64,000 nt of DNA from Rhizobium sp. BK313 (GCF_014193655.1 NZ_JACHZQ010000003.1:682001-746000); one strand, 5' to 3'. Counted from the stretch's first letter, positions 34,056 through 43,103 are shown. Numbers and translations: made by a program. Notes: generated from the letters alone by a model not told the origin.

Positions 34056-35495
34056 ATGGCCGAGGCCATTTCATTTCTGGCGCCGCGCGCTGATGTCCTT
34101 GCCCGCCGCCGCGAGATCGTCGCAGATCTTGCTGATCTCTTGCCTTCGGAATGTCTGATCCATGAGCCGCGCGAGCTCATGCCGTTTGAAACGGACGCTT
34201 TCATTTCCTATCGCCGCATGCCGCTCGCGGTCGCCTTGCCGCGCACGACGGCCGAGGTCGCGGCCGTGATGAAATATTGTCACCGCTACGGTATTCCGGT
34301 GGTGCCGCGTGGCGCCGGCACATCGCTCTCCGGCGGCGCTATTCCGCAAGAAGATGCCGTGGTGCTCGGCCTTTCCAAGATGAACCGCGTTCTCGACGTC
34401 GATCTCGCCAACCGTACGGCGCGGGTGCAGGCCGGGGTCACCAATCTGCACATCTCCGAAAGCGTCTCTGCGGACGGTTTTTTCTATGCGCCCGACCCGA
34501 GCTCTCAGCTCGCTTGCACCATCGGCGGCAATGTCGGGATGAATTCCGGCGGCGCACACTGTCTGAAATACGGCGTCACCACCAACAATCTGCTCGGCGT
34601 CAAGCTGGTACTGACCGACGGCACGGTGATCGACCTCGGCGGCAAGGCGCTGGATGCAGCGGGTTATGACTTGCTCGGACTTGTCTGCGGTTCGGAGGGC
34701 CAGCTCGGCATCGTCACGGAAGCAACGGTGCGGCTGATCGCCAAGCCGGAAGGTGCGCGACCGGTCCTCTTCGGTTTCGACACCTCGGAGGAGGCGGGCG
34801 CCTGCGTTGCCGACGTCATTGCCGCCGGTATCGTCCCCGTCGCCATCGAGTTCATGGACAAGCCGGCGATCGAAATTTGCGAAGCCTTCGCCCATGCCGG
34901 CTACCCGCTCGATGTCGGCGCGCTGCTGATCATCGAGGTCGAGGGTTCGGAAGCGGAAATGGACGACATGCTGAAAAGCATTGTCGAGATCGCCCGCGCC
35001 CACAACGTAAAGACCGTACGCGAGTGCCAGTCGGCGACCGAGGCGGCGCTGATCTGGAAGGGGCGCAAGTCCGCCTTCGGCGCAACGGGCCGCATTGCCG
35101 ACTACATCTGCATGGACGGTACCGTGCCGCTCAGCCAGCTCTCTTATGTCCTGAAAAAGACGTCTGAAATCGTCGACCATTACGGCCTGCGCGTTGCAAA
35201 TGTCTTCCATGCCGGTGACGGCAACATGCATCCGCTGATCCTGTTCAACGCCAATGATCCCGAAGATGCTGCGAAGGCGGAAGCGGCGGGCAACGATATC
35301 CTCCGGCTCTGTGTCGATGCCGGCGGCTGCCTGACGGGCGAGCATGGCGTCGGCATCGAAAAGCGTGACCTGATGCGGCACCAATATGCGGAGGCCGATC
35401 TCGCCCAGATGATGTCGGTGCGCGCTGCCTTCGATCCCGGCTGGATCCTGAACCCCTCCAAAGTTTTCCCGTTGGACGGGCGTAACGCAGGATGA
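34056..35495 (+). CDS. glcD: Glycolate oxidase subunit GlcD (FAD-binding)
   Basis: 479 residues. The FAD-linked catalytic subunit that oxidises glycolate (or D-lactate) to glyoxylate. The PCMH-type FAD domain has VPRGAGTSLSGGAIPQ and PSSQLACTIGGNVGMNSGG. The C-terminal domain has NVFHAGDGNMHPLILF and GEHGVGIEKRD, the conserved catalytic HGVG segment. The start at 34056 follows AGGAGGAG. The stop overlaps the glcE start (ATGA), so glcDEF is one coupled operon. Confidence 0.95.
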   Translation: MAEAISFLAPRADVLARRREIVADLADLLPSECLIHEPRELMPFETDAFISYRRMPLAVALPRTTAEVAAVMKYCHRYGIPVVPRGAGTSLSGGAIPQEDAVVLGLSKMNRVLDVDLANRTARVQAGVTNLHISESVSADGFFYAPDPSSQLACTIGGNVGMNSGGAHCLKYGVTTNNLLGVKLVLTDGTVIDLGGKALDAAGYDLLGLVCGSEGQLGIVTEATVRLIAKPEGARPVLFGFDTSEEAGACVADVIAAGIVPVAIEFMDKPAIEICEAFAHAGYPLDVGALLIIEVEGSEAEMDDMLKSIVEIARAHNVKTVRECQSATEAALIWKGRKSAFGATGRIADYICMDGTVPLSQLSYVLKKTSEIVDHYGLRVANVFHAGDGNMHPLILFNANDPEDAAKAEAAGNDILRLCVDAGGCLTGEHGVGIEKRDLMRHQYAEADLAQMMSVRAAFDPGWILNPSKVFPLDGRNAG

Positions 35496-36694
35496 GAGAA
35501 TTTCTACCGAAGACGGAAGGCGAGGCGGCAGCCATCATCCGCGATCACGCCACGCGTGGCGCCACATTGGCTATAGTCGGTGGTAACACCCGTGCCGGTT
35601 TCGGCAATGCCGTTGCCGCAGAGACTATACTAAGTTCGTGTGGGCTTACCGGTATCGTTGCCTATAACCCAGGTGAGATGGTGATGACCGCGCGAGCCGG
35701 AACGCCGGTTGCCGACATCGAGGCGGCGCTGGCCCAGAGCGGCCAGATGATGGCCTTCGAGCCAATGGATCACCGGCCGTTGATGGCGACCGAGGGCGAG
35801 CCGACGATCGGCGGTGTCTTCGCCGCAAACGTCTCCGGCCCACGACGTTTCGTAAGCGGAGCCGCACGCGACAGTCTGCTCGGCGTCCGCTTCGTCAATG
35901 GCAAGGGCGAGATCGTCAAGGCCGGCGGACGAGTCATGAAGAACGTCACCGGCCTCGATCTGGTCAAGCTTATGGCTGGTTCGCATGGCACGCTCGGCCT
36001 TCTGACGGAAGTCACCTTCCGCGTGCCGCCGCGACCGAAGACGGAGGAGACGATCATCGTTTCCGGCCTGAACGACGCCGAGGCGGCAAATGCCATGGCG
36101 GCGGTCATGGCGCTGCCGCTCGATGTGTCAGGCGCGGCGCACCTGCCGCTGACCGTCGCCTGGACGTTTCTGGATGGCCAGCTGCCGGAGGGCGAGGCGA
36201 CCGTACTGCGCATCGAAGGTTTGGCCGGCTCTGTCTCGGTTAGGGCGGAGAAGCTGGCGTCCGCCATGCGCCGCCTTGGCCCAGTGACGCGGCTGGCCCA
36301 AGCTGAAAGTCACCGGCTATGGCGCGAAATTCGCGATGTGAAGCCCTATGTCGACGACACGATGTGCCCCGTCTGGCGCGTTTCGGTCGCCCCCAGTGCC
36401 GGCCACCAGCTCGTTGCGGCGCTGCGCCTCGAAGCCGGCGTCGATGCCTATTACGATTGGCAGGGCGGTCTCGTTTGGATGCGCATGGAGGCAGAGCCCG
36501 AAGGCGATGTTGTACGCCGCTATATCCACGCCCTCGGCGGCGGTCATGCCACTTTGCTTCGCGCCGCAGTCGCTGCTCGCGCGACGACCTCCGCCTTCCA
36601 GCCGCAGCCTGAAGCCGTGGCTTTGCTGTCGGCGCGCGTCAAGGAAAAGTTTGATCCTGCGGGGATTCTCAATCCGGGTAAGATGGCGCCATGA
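35492..36694 (+). CDS. glcE: Glycolate oxidase subunit GlcE (FAD-binding)
   Basis: 400 residues. The second FAD-domain subunit, shorter than GlcD. It shows LAIVGGNTRAGFGN (FAD loop), MAFEPMDHRPLMATEGEPTI, and GGRVMKNVTGLDLVKLMAGS, all typical of GlcE. The C-terminus ends with FDPAGILNPGKMAP, shared with the FAD-linked oxidase family. Its ATG overlaps the glcD stop by four bases, and glcF starts 13 bp after its stop. Confidence 0.94.
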   Translation: MREFLPKTEGEAAAIIRDHATRGATLAIVGGNTRAGFGNAVAAETILSSCGLTGIVAYNPGEMVMTARAGTPVADIEAALAQSGQMMAFEPMDHRPLMATEGEPTIGGVFAANVSGPRRFVSGAARDSLLGVRFVNGKGEIVKAGGRVMKNVTGLDLVKLMAGSHGTLGLLTEVTFRVPPRPKTEETIIVSGLNDAEAANAMAAVMALPLDVSGAAHLPLTVAWTFLDGQLPEGEATVLRIEGLAGSVSVRAEKLASAMRRLGPVTRLAQAESHRLWREIRDVKPYVDDTMCPVWRVSVAPSAGHQLVAALRLEAGVDAYYDWQGGLVWMRMEAEPEGDVVRRYIHALGGGHATLLRAAVAARATTSAFQPQPEAVALLSARVKEKFDPAGILNPGKMAP

Positions 36695-36707
36695 GGAAGA
36701 CTGCCTG

Positions 36708-38027
36708 ATGCAAACCAACTTCACCCTTGCCCAGCTTGCCGATCCGCATGTCGCCGAATCCGAGGCGATCCTGCGCAAATGCGTGCATTGCGGCTTCTGC
36801 ACCGCCACCTGTCCAACCTATGTGACGCTCGGCAACGAACTCGACAGTCCGCGCGGCCGAATCTATCTGATCAAGGACATGCTGGAAAACGGCAGGCCGG
36901 CCGATACCGAGGTGGTGACGCATATCGACCGCTGTCTCTCCTGCCTTGCCTGCGCGACCACCTGTCCGTCGGGCGTCGACTACATGCACCTGGTCGATCA
37001 CGCCCGTATCCATATCGAGGAGACCTACAAGCGGCCCGCGATGGACCGGTTGACGCGCAACGTGCTGGCCGCAGTCCTTCCCTATCCCGGTCGCTTCCGC
37101 TTGGCGCTCAACCTTGCTCGCTTCGGGCGACCGTTCAGGGCGTTGATGAAACGCATTCCGGCGCTGAGCCCCTTCGTTGCGATGCTCAATCTCGCACCGC
37201 GCTCCATCCCGGCGCCGTCGCCTTTCGCCAAGCCCGGACGGCATAAACCGCAGGCGGAGCGACGTGGGCGGGTGGCGATCCTGACCGGGTGTGCTCAGCC
37301 TGTGCTCGATCCGGCCATCAACGAGGCGACCATCCGGCTTCTCACTCGCCTTGGCGTCGAAGTGGTGGTGCCGGAAGGCGAGGTCTGCTGCGGTTCCCTG
37401 GTTCATCATATGGGCCGCGAGGAACAGGCGCTGGCCAGCGCCCGCGCCAATATCGATGTCTGGATGCGGGAGATCGAAGCTGGGGGGCTCGATGCGATCA
37501 TCATTACGGCGTCCGGCTGCGGCACGACGATCAAGGACTACGGCCACATGCTGCGGCTCGACCCCGTCTATGCCGACAAGGCCGCAAGAATCTCGGCGCT
37601 CGCCAAGGACATTACCGAATATCTCGCGGGCCTCGATCTGCCATCGCACATGCCGCGCGGCATCACTGTCGCCTATCATTCCGCCTGCTCGATGCAGCAC
37701 GGCCAGAGGATCACCATGGCGCCGAAACTGCTGCTGAAGGCAGCGGGTTTCACTGTGCGTGATCCGGCTGAAGGGCATCTCTGCTGCGGATCGGCCGGCA
37801 CCTACAACATCATGCAGCCGAAAATCTCCGGCGAGCTGAAAGTGCGCAAGGTCAGGAATCTTGAGGCAACGAAGGCCGATATCATCGCGACCGGCAATAT
37901 CGGCTGCATCACGCAGATCGCGACGGGAACGGGGATGCCGATCCTGCACACGGTCGAATTGTTGGATTGGGCCTATGGCGGAGAGAGGCCTGGAAAGCTG
38001 GATGGGCTCGAGCTGGCAGTCGGCTAA
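36708..38027 (+). CDS. glcF: Glycolate oxidase iron-sulfur subunit GlcF
   Basis: 439 residues. Two [4Fe-4S] ferredoxin-type motifs are visible in the first 90 residues, CVHCGFCTATCP and CLSCLACATTCP. They are followed by two CCG domains (EVCCGSLVHHMG and HLCCGSAGTYNI). It passes electrons from the FAD subunits to the quinone pool. The start at 36708 (MQTNFTLAQLAD) gives the standard N-terminus; the frame is open upstream inside glcE but that is a shadow. A diverged intergenic repeat lies just after the stop. Confidence 0.95.
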   Translation: MQTNFTLAQLADPHVAESEAILRKCVHCGFCTATCPTYVTLGNELDSPRGRIYLIKDMLENGRPADTEVVTHIDRCLSCLACATTCPSGVDYMHLVDHARIHIEETYKRPAMDRLTRNVLAAVLPYPGRFRLALNLARFGRPFRALMKRIPALSPFVAMLNLAPRSIPAPSPFAKPGRHKPQAERRGRVAILTGCAQPVLDPAINEATIRLLTRLGVEVVVPEGEVCCGSLVHHMGREEQALASARANIDVWMREIEAGGLDAIIITASGCGTTIKDYGHMLRLDPVYADKAARISALAKDITEYLAGLDLPSHMPRGITVAYHSACSMQHGQRITMAPKLLLKAAGFTVRDPAEGHLCCGSAGTYNIMQPKISGELKVRKVRNLEATKADIIATGNIGCITQIATGTGMPILHTVELLDWAYGGERPGKLDGLELAVG

Positions 38028-38110
38028 AGCCATTCCAGGAAAAGTGCAAAGCGGTGTCTGAAATTGCGAAACATAAGGCGGTTCCACAATTCGGTGAAAA
38101 GCTGAGCCGC
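38027..38110. repeat. Rhizobial-type intergenic repeat, copy 2 (degenerate)
   Basis: It contains ATTCCAGGAAAAGTGC and AAAGCGGT, then, after small gaps, GAAATTGCGAAAC and GGTGAAAAGCTGAGCCGCT. These line up with the reverse complement of the copy at 11287-11398, with deletions. It fills the gap between glcF and the convergent small gene. Confidence 0.6.
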
Positions 38111-38458
38111 TTAGTGCGGCCGGCTCGGCGAGGATGGCCGGTGTGCCTGCCATTCCACTTCGAATTTGTCGGCGTCGATAAGCGTCAGGCTTATCCGGTC
38201 TTGCCCGTCCTGGAAGAAGACACCGTCGACCAAGCCGGCAACACCGTCGTAGAACGAACCTTCGACGAGGCTGCAGACACCCGCCATCCCGGGCTTCCGG
38301 CCAGAGAGATCGGTAACGGACATACATTCCCTTCGGCCATCGGCAAACACGTCGATGAGCCGCGGGACGTCTCCTTCGGCGTCAACCTCGTAGTAGATGA
38401 CGACCGGCTCCTCGCTTTCCGGATGGATCCAGTCGCATCGGTAATAGGAAAAACTCAT
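38111..38458 (-). CDS. Small protein, DUF6881-like
   Basis: 115 residues. It begins MSFSYYRCDWIHPESEEPVV and continues IYYEVDAEGDVPRLIDVFADG, a pattern I associate with DUF6881 (a WxH...P...Y.E.D....R...FADG signature) ending with an FEVEW strand. No activity is known to me for the family. It has no signal peptide. It is likely monocistronic; an inverted repeat (AACCCCTAA/TTAGGGGTT at 38479-38508) separates it from the upstream outer-membrane gene. Confidence 0.6.
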   Translation of the reverse strand: MSFSYYRCDWIHPESEEPVVIYYEVDAEGDVPRLIDVFADGRRECMSVTDLSGRKPGMAGVCSLVEGSFYDGVAGLVDGVFFQDGQDRISLTLIDADKFEVEWQAHRPSSPSRPH

Positions 38459-38478
38459 GCGCCATTGTCTATCACGGA

Positions 38479-38508
38479 AACCCCTAAATCGGAATCGACT
38501 TAGGGGTT
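38479..38508 (-). terminator. Hairpin after the LpxQ-like gene
   Basis: 9-bp arms AACCCCTAA and TTAGGGGTT with a 12-base loop, located 25 bp after the stop of the minus-strand outer-membrane gene. Only three T follow on that strand, so it is a weak terminator candidate. Confidence 0.4.
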
Positions 38509-38532
38509 CGACAATAGCAATGGCCGGATCTC

Positions 38533-39201
38533 TTAGAAGTTGAACGATACGCCGAAATCGATGGCATGGGTGAAGACATCGGTCTTCAGGTTAGCGCCGC
38601 TATCGATCGGGACGTTCACGAAGTTGTAGTTGCCCTTGTATTCGACGAAGGTCGCCCAGTGCTGGCTGATCTGGTAGCTGACACCAGCCTGCGCCTGCAG
38701 CGATGCGCCGCCGAACTCGTAATCGAAGGTGCGACCGGAGGCGCGTGTCACTTCGACATGCGGCACGTTGATACCGGCGCCGAGGCCGACATAGGGCGTC
38801 CACTTGCGGCTCGGATCCTGGAAGCGATAGAGCGCGTTAAGCGTCAGCATGTTAAGGCCGTCGGTGAACTCGAAATGCGACCAGCCGGGTGTGTTGCCGA
38901 GATCGCCATAGACCTTGGCGTGCGTGTAGTCGAGCGAGACACCCCAGTTCGACTTGTTGAACTCGTCCAGCCACCAGATGCCGCGAAAGCCGAAATAGGG
39001 CGGCATCTTGAAGGATTTGCCTGACCAATTTGGATCGAAATCAGCGCCGTCAGACGTCTTGACGTTGGTGCCGGTCGCGCCCTGGACGCCGCCGTAGGCA
39101 GAAAACTGCATTTCCGCCGAGGCCGAGCCGGCGCCGAAGACAAAAGCTGAAATCGCAAGCGCGGCGACGGCCGGCTGCCCGATGCGAAGTGCACGATGCA
39201 T
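38533..39201 (-). CDS. Outer-membrane beta-barrel protein, LpxQ (lipid A oxidase)-like
   Basis: 222 residues. Signal peptide at about residues 1-29 (ending SASAE). The mature part is a small beta-barrel with alternating aromatic strands and ends in FGVSFNF, with a C-terminal Phe as needed for outer-membrane insertion. The pattern AYGGVQGATGTNVKTSDGAD, then WSGKSFKMPPYFGFRGIWW and FEFTDGLNMLTLNALYRFQ, resembles lipid A oxidase LpxQ of Rhizobium, which converts the proximal glucosamine of lipid A to 2-aminogluconate. The resemblance is from memory of the family, and a generic porin-like barrel is the alternative. Confidence 0.65.
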   Translation of the reverse strand: MHRALRIGQPAVAALAISAFVFGAGSASAEMQFSAYGGVQGATGTNVKTSDGADFDPNWSGKSFKMPPYFGFRGIWWLDEFNKSNWGVSLDYTHAKVYGDLGNTPGWSHFEFTDGLNMLTLNALYRFQDPSRKWTPYVGLGAGINVPHVEVTRASGRTFDYEFGGASLQAQAGVSYQISQHWATFVEYKGNYNFVNVPIDSGANLKTDVFTHAIDFGVSFNF

Positions 39202-39421
39202 GTAAAATCCCCGAATGGCAAAGTGTCGCTATCTAAGCGTGCTTCTGTGACAGTTCTATTGCGGCTTAGGTGGGGAAGCTGACACCAAACTGAATCAAAG
39301 CGGCAGTTTGCCGGGCGTGGAACACGATAAATTTAGAGTTGTTACACCTGCGCCACAGTGCGTGTTGCCAGACATGTAAGCCGCGGCCACATCTCCTTGC
39401 TGGATCGCTCACTCCAGGCGG

Positions 39422-40315
39422 CTAGGCGACGCCCTGCTCCGGCATCGGCTCCGCTCGCAGCCGCGCCGCGTCCCGCCCGGGGGACGCTCCGAACATCCGG
39501 CTGTATTCGCGGCTGAATTGCGAGGGGCTGTCGTAGCCGACATCGAAACCAACGGCGGCGACGTCACCCGTCTTGGCGAACAGCCGGGCGCGGGCTTCCA
39601 GCAGGCGGATTTGCTTCTGGTATTGCACCGGGCTCATGGCCGTCACCGCACGGAAATTGCGATAGAACGTTGAGGGAGTCATCCCGGCGGCGCCAGCCAG
39701 ATCTTCGATCTTGAGAATCTCGGCATAATGGGTCCTGATCCAGCGGATTGCCCGGCCAATCTGCGACAGCCGGCTGTCGATAAGGCCGATCTGGCGCACG
39801 ATCGCGCCTTGCTCGCCGGTGAGCAGTCGCCAGAGGATTTCCCGTTCCAGCATCGGTCCAAGCACTGCCGCATCGCCCGGACGATCGATAAGTCGAATGA
39901 GGCGAATGATCGAATCCAGCAATTCCGCCGGGGCGTCGCTGACGGCCATGCCTGCCGGCTCGCTGACGCTGAGCTCGCCCAAGGAAGCCTCCAGCAGCAG
40001 CGTTGCGATCACCTCTGGCCTGAGGTTCAAGCGAAAAGCCAGATAGGGTTCTTCAGGGCTTGCGCGCACCACATGGCTGACAATCGGCAGATCGACTGAA
40101 ACGACAAGATATTGGCCGGCACTATAGTCGAACAGCTTATCGCCTAGCACGGCGCGTTTCCCACCTTGCGCGACCACCGCAAAGGCGGGCTCGGAAACGA
40201 CGTTGACCGGCGGGGTCGGAGCAGCCGACGCGACCAGCCGCAAGCCAGGAAGCGGTGTCAGGTGACTGCCGCAATGGGCTGAGATCAGCGAGCGAAGTTC
40301 GGCGAGCGGTTCCAT
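39422..40315 (-). CDS. AraC-family transcriptional regulator
   Basis: 297 residues. The N-terminal AraC_N-type domain (about residues 10-160) has TPPVNVVSEPAFAVVAQGGK. The C-terminal DNA-binding domain has the two helix-turn-helix units, LKIEDLAGAAGMTPSTFYRN and DVAAVGFDVGYDSPSQFSRE. It is divergent from the SDR gene at 40468 across about 150 bp, so control of that gene is a reasonable inference. The start at 40315 gives the compact family N-terminus. Confidence 0.92.
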   Translation of the reverse strand: MEPLAELRSLISAHCGSHLTPLPGLRLVASAAPTPPVNVVSEPAFAVVAQGGKRAVLGDKLFDYSAGQYLVVSVDLPIVSHVVRASPEEPYLAFRLNLRPEVIATLLLEASLGELSVSEPAGMAVSDAPAELLDSIIRLIRLIDRPGDAAVLGPMLEREILWRLLTGEQGAIVRQIGLIDSRLSQIGRAIRWIRTHYAEILKIEDLAGAAGMTPSTFYRNFRAVTAMSPVQYQKQIRLLEARARLFAKTGDVAAVGFDVGYDSPSQFSREYSRMFGASPGRDAARLRAEPMPEQGVA

Positions 40316-40467
40316 GATCCTACTCAAACAGGCAGGCTTGCCGCGCGCAAGCCTCGGAAGCATGTTTCAGTCATCATTGAGAGAATCGTGCAAGAATATG
40401 CAGGGATCGGTCTACTGCTTCGTCCTCGCTGTATGCTTTCATAAGGCTCCATGACAGGAGACCAGAC

Positions 40468-41310
40468 ATGCAGAAAACATGGTTCATCACGGGTGCCAGC
40501 CGCGGGCTCGGCACCCATATCGCCCAGGCCGCGATCCGCGCCGGTGACCGCGTGGTTGCCACCGGTCGCAAGCGCGAAAGCGTCACCGCAGCACTCGGGC
40601 CGGACAGCGATCAGCTTTTTGCCGTCGCGCTCGACGTCACCGATGCCGCCCAGGTGCAGGCATCGATCGACGCGGCGGTCTCTCGCTTTGGAGGGATCGA
40701 CGTGCTGGTCAACAATGCCGGCTATGGCCACCTCGGCTTCTTCGAGGAAAACACGATGGAGGATGTGGAGACGCAGTTCGACACCAATCTCTACGGCGTC
40801 TTCCGCGTCACCTGGGCCGCGTTGCCCGTTATGCGCGCCGTCCGCAAGGGTCTGATTTTCAACGTCTCGTCGGTCGGCGGTTTGCGCGGTTCGGAATTCG
40901 GTTCCCTTTACTGCGCGACCAAGTTCGCCATGGAAGGCTTTTCGGAATCGCTCGCCGTCGAGGTCAAGCCTTTCGGTATCTCGGTCACCATCGTCGAGCC
41001 GGGCCCCTTCCGCACCGACTTTCTGACGCCGGAATCGCTCCGTGTCGGCGTCAAGACGATAGCCGATTACGACGAGCGCCGGGCGATGTTGCGCGCCTCC
41101 TTCGAGCAGCGCAACGGCTCTCAGCCGGGCAACCCGCAAAAGCTTGCCGATGCCATGGTGGTGCTCGCGAACGAAGCCGAACCGCCGATGCGTTTCCTCG
41201 GCGGTCAGTTTGCGGTCGATGCTGCAAGTGCGAAACTTAGGGCAATGCAGGCGGAGTTTGATCGCTGGCGAGACTTGGCAATCGGCACGGATGGGGACAA
41301 TCCCGCCTGA
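40468..41310 (+). CDS. Short-chain dehydrogenase/reductase
   Basis: 280 residues, classical SDR. The cofactor motif is TGASRGLG (residues 9-16), the structural NNAG motif is LVNNAGYG, and the active site is Ser in NVSSVGG with Tyr and Lys in YCATKFAMEGF. The cofactor loop after strand 2 (VVATGRKRES) suggests NADP(H). Substrate unknown. It is divergent from an AraC-family gene and followed by a strong terminator, so it is a single-gene unit. Confidence 0.92.
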   Translation: MQKTWFITGASRGLGTHIAQAAIRAGDRVVATGRKRESVTAALGPDSDQLFAVALDVTDAAQVQASIDAAVSRFGGIDVLVNNAGYGHLGFFEENTMEDVETQFDTNLYGVFRVTWAALPVMRAVRKGLIFNVSSVGGLRGSEFGSLYCATKFAMEGFSESLAVEVKPFGISVTIVEPGPFRTDFLTPESLRVGVKTIADYDERRAMLRASFEQRNGSQPGNPQKLADAMVVLANEAEPPMRFLGGQFAVDAASAKLRAMQAEFDRWRDLAIGTDGDNPA

Positions 41311-41349
41311 TCGCGCACATCAACTGAAGGGCGGATATTGGCCAGCCTC

Positions 41350-41379
41350 GGACCGGCTAACAGCCGGTCCTTTGCTTTT
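41350..41379 (+). terminator. Rho-independent terminator after the SDR gene
   Basis: The stem GGACCGGCT/AGCCGGTCC around an AAC loop is followed by TTTGCTTTT. Perfect 9-bp stem. Confidence 0.85.
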
Positions 41380-41408
41380 GTCATCCTGGGCCTGCCGAAG
41401 GGCGCTTC

Positions 41409-42110
41409 TCAGCTGCCAAACATCGTGCGCAGGACATCGATGCCGCGGTCCTCGAAGCTCACTTCGCCCTGGCGATTGCCGGGGCCGACGACGATGACCT
41501 TGGTGCCGACCGGGGTGCGATCATAGAGATCGATGACATCCTTGTTCATCATGCGGATGCAGCCGGACGACATGTTCAGACCGATGCTCCAGGGCTGATT
41601 GGTGCCGTGGATGCGAAACGCCGTGTCGTTGCCGTTGCGATAGAGGTACATGGCGCGGGCGCCGAGCGGGTTGCCTTCGCCGCCTTCCTGAAAGGTTGGC
41701 AGCTTGTGGCCTTTCTTGGCCTCACGGACACGCATCTCCGGGGGCGGCGTCCAGCCCGGCCATTCGGCCTTGCGGCCAACCTTGACGACGCCCGACCAGC
41801 CGAAACCGTCGCGCCCGACGCCAATGCCGTAACGCCGCGCCCGGTTATCGCCTTGGATGAGATAAAGATATTTGTTGTTGGTATCGACGATGATCGTACC
41901 CGGCGCTTCATTGGTCGTCAGCCGCACGATCCGCCGCTGAAACTGCGGCTTGACCTGTCCCTGCGGCTCGGTCGCCACGCGGATGACATCGGTGCGCGTC
42001 ACTTGCGCGACATGAGGTGCAGAGGTGCTGAAGGCCGCGGCATCCGATGCCGCCATAAGGCACGACATAACAATGCCCGCCGCCGCCACGACCGGTAGTA
42101 TTGACTTCAT
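41409..42110 (-). CDS. L,D-transpeptidase (YkuD domain)
   Basis: 233 residues. Signal peptide at about residues 1-26. The YkuD catalytic motif is HGTNQPWSIGLNMSSGCIRM, with the nucleophilic Cys in SSGCIRM. Such enzymes form 3-3 peptidoglycan cross-links or attach proteins to the wall in the periplasm. A second member lies 195 bp upstream on the same strand, and the two share the segments PGTIIVDT/PGTIVIDT and WTPP(P/S)EM. Alphaproteobacteria with polar growth have many such enzymes. Confidence 0.92.
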   Translation of the reverse strand: MKSILPVVAAAGIVMSCLMAASDAAAFSTSAPHVAQVTRTDVIRVATEPQGQVKPQFQRRIVRLTTNEAPGTIIVDTNNKYLYLIQGDNRARRYGIGVGRDGFGWSGVVKVGRKAEWPGWTPPPEMRVREAKKGHKLPTFQEGGEGNPLGARAMYLYRNGNDTAFRIHGTNQPWSIGLNMSSGCIRMMNKDVIDLYDRTPVGTKVIVVGPGNRQGEVSFEDRGIDVLRTMFGS

Positions 42111-42305
42111 CTCTCATTCCCCTCTCGAGTTATCCGGCAAGAAACTAACGAAACTTACGAGAGGATCAAGATGAAACTGTAGATGGCAGGGATCGAGGCA
42201 ATGGAGCCGCTGTTCCGGTGCCTGGGGTATTATCGTTGGGTTATATCGATGCTCGCAATATCGTCGCTGCGCCCGATGAACCGTGCGCAGCAATCTTGGT
42301 AGCTA

Positions 42306-43103
42306 TCACATCACTATAACACGCGTCCCGACCTTCACGCGGTCGTAGAGATCGATCACGTCCTCATTGCGCAGACGGATGCAGCCGGATGACACGGCAT
42401 TGCCGATGGTCCAGGGAGCATTCGTGCCGTGAATGCGATAGAGGGTCGAGCCGAGATACATGGCGCGGGCGCCGAGAGGGTTAGCTTCGCCGCCCTCCAT
42501 ATGGGCCGGCAGATAATGCCCTTTTGCGGCTTCGCGCGCCAACATTTCCGATGGCGGCGTCCAATCTGGCCACTCCTGCTTACGAGTGACGGTATGGGCA
42601 CCGGCCCATTCGAAGCCGGGTTTGCCGACGCCGACACCGTAGCGCCGCGCCTTGCCGCCATCCATCACCAGGTAGAGGAAGCGGTTGTTGGTATCGATGA
42701 CGATGGTGCCAGGCTTTTCCTTGGTTTGGTAGTCGACGATCTGTGGCAGGAACTGCGGGTCGAGTTGGCCGCGGATTGCCGGATACTGTGGTCGCACAAC
42801 AGCGACCGGCTGCACGATGGGACGTGCAAACAAGCCGCGCGGCTGGATCACCCGCCGCACTTGCGGATTGACGACCTGGTTATCCGCCGGATTGTTCACC
42901 GGGTTGACTGCCTGGCGCACTACAGGGCGAGTGGCATAGACGGCCGGCTGCACATTGGCGCCGCCGAGTTGCATCACCCAAGGGGCGGTCAAGTCGGGGC
43001 TGACGATGACTGGCGGGCGCGACTGGTAACGGTCGTCGGCGAAAGCGTTGGACGCGAGCAGGGTCAAGGCGCCTGCAGCGAATAAAATGCATTGTTTCAT
43101 CAT
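42306..43103 (-). CDS. L,D-transpeptidase (YkuD domain)
   Basis: 265 residues. Signal peptide at residues 1-22 (ending SNAFA). A Pro/Val/Asn-rich region of about 100 residues (for example QAVNPVNNPADNQVVNPQ) precedes the YkuD domain, whose active site reads HGTNAPWTIGNAVSSGCIRL. The C-terminal 170 residues are a clear paralogue of the next gene on the same strand. The linker may let the enzyme reach across the wall. The 43104-43405 spacer upstream, divergent from the tag gene, holds nothing else I recognise. Confidence 0.92.
   Translation of the reverse strand: MMKQCILFAAGALTLLASNAFADDRYQSRPPVIVSPDLTAPWVMQLGGANVQPAVYATRPVVRQAVNPVNNPADNQVVNPQVRRVIQPRGLFARPIVQPVAVVRPQYPAIRGQLDPQFLPQIVDYQTKEKPGTIVIDTNNRFLYLVMDGGKARRYGVGVGKPGFEWAGAHTVTRKQEWPDWTPPSEMLAREAAKGHYLPAHMEGGEANPLGARAMYLGSTLYRIHGTNAPWTIGNAVSSGCIRLRNEDVIDLYDRVKVGTRVIVM

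Noticed and set aside
34071..35384. 437-codon minus-strand open frame over glcD
   Set aside because: Antisense shadow of glcD.
36669..38327. 552-codon minus-strand open frame over glcF
   Set aside because: Antisense to a gene with clear Fe-S motifs; no recognisable content.
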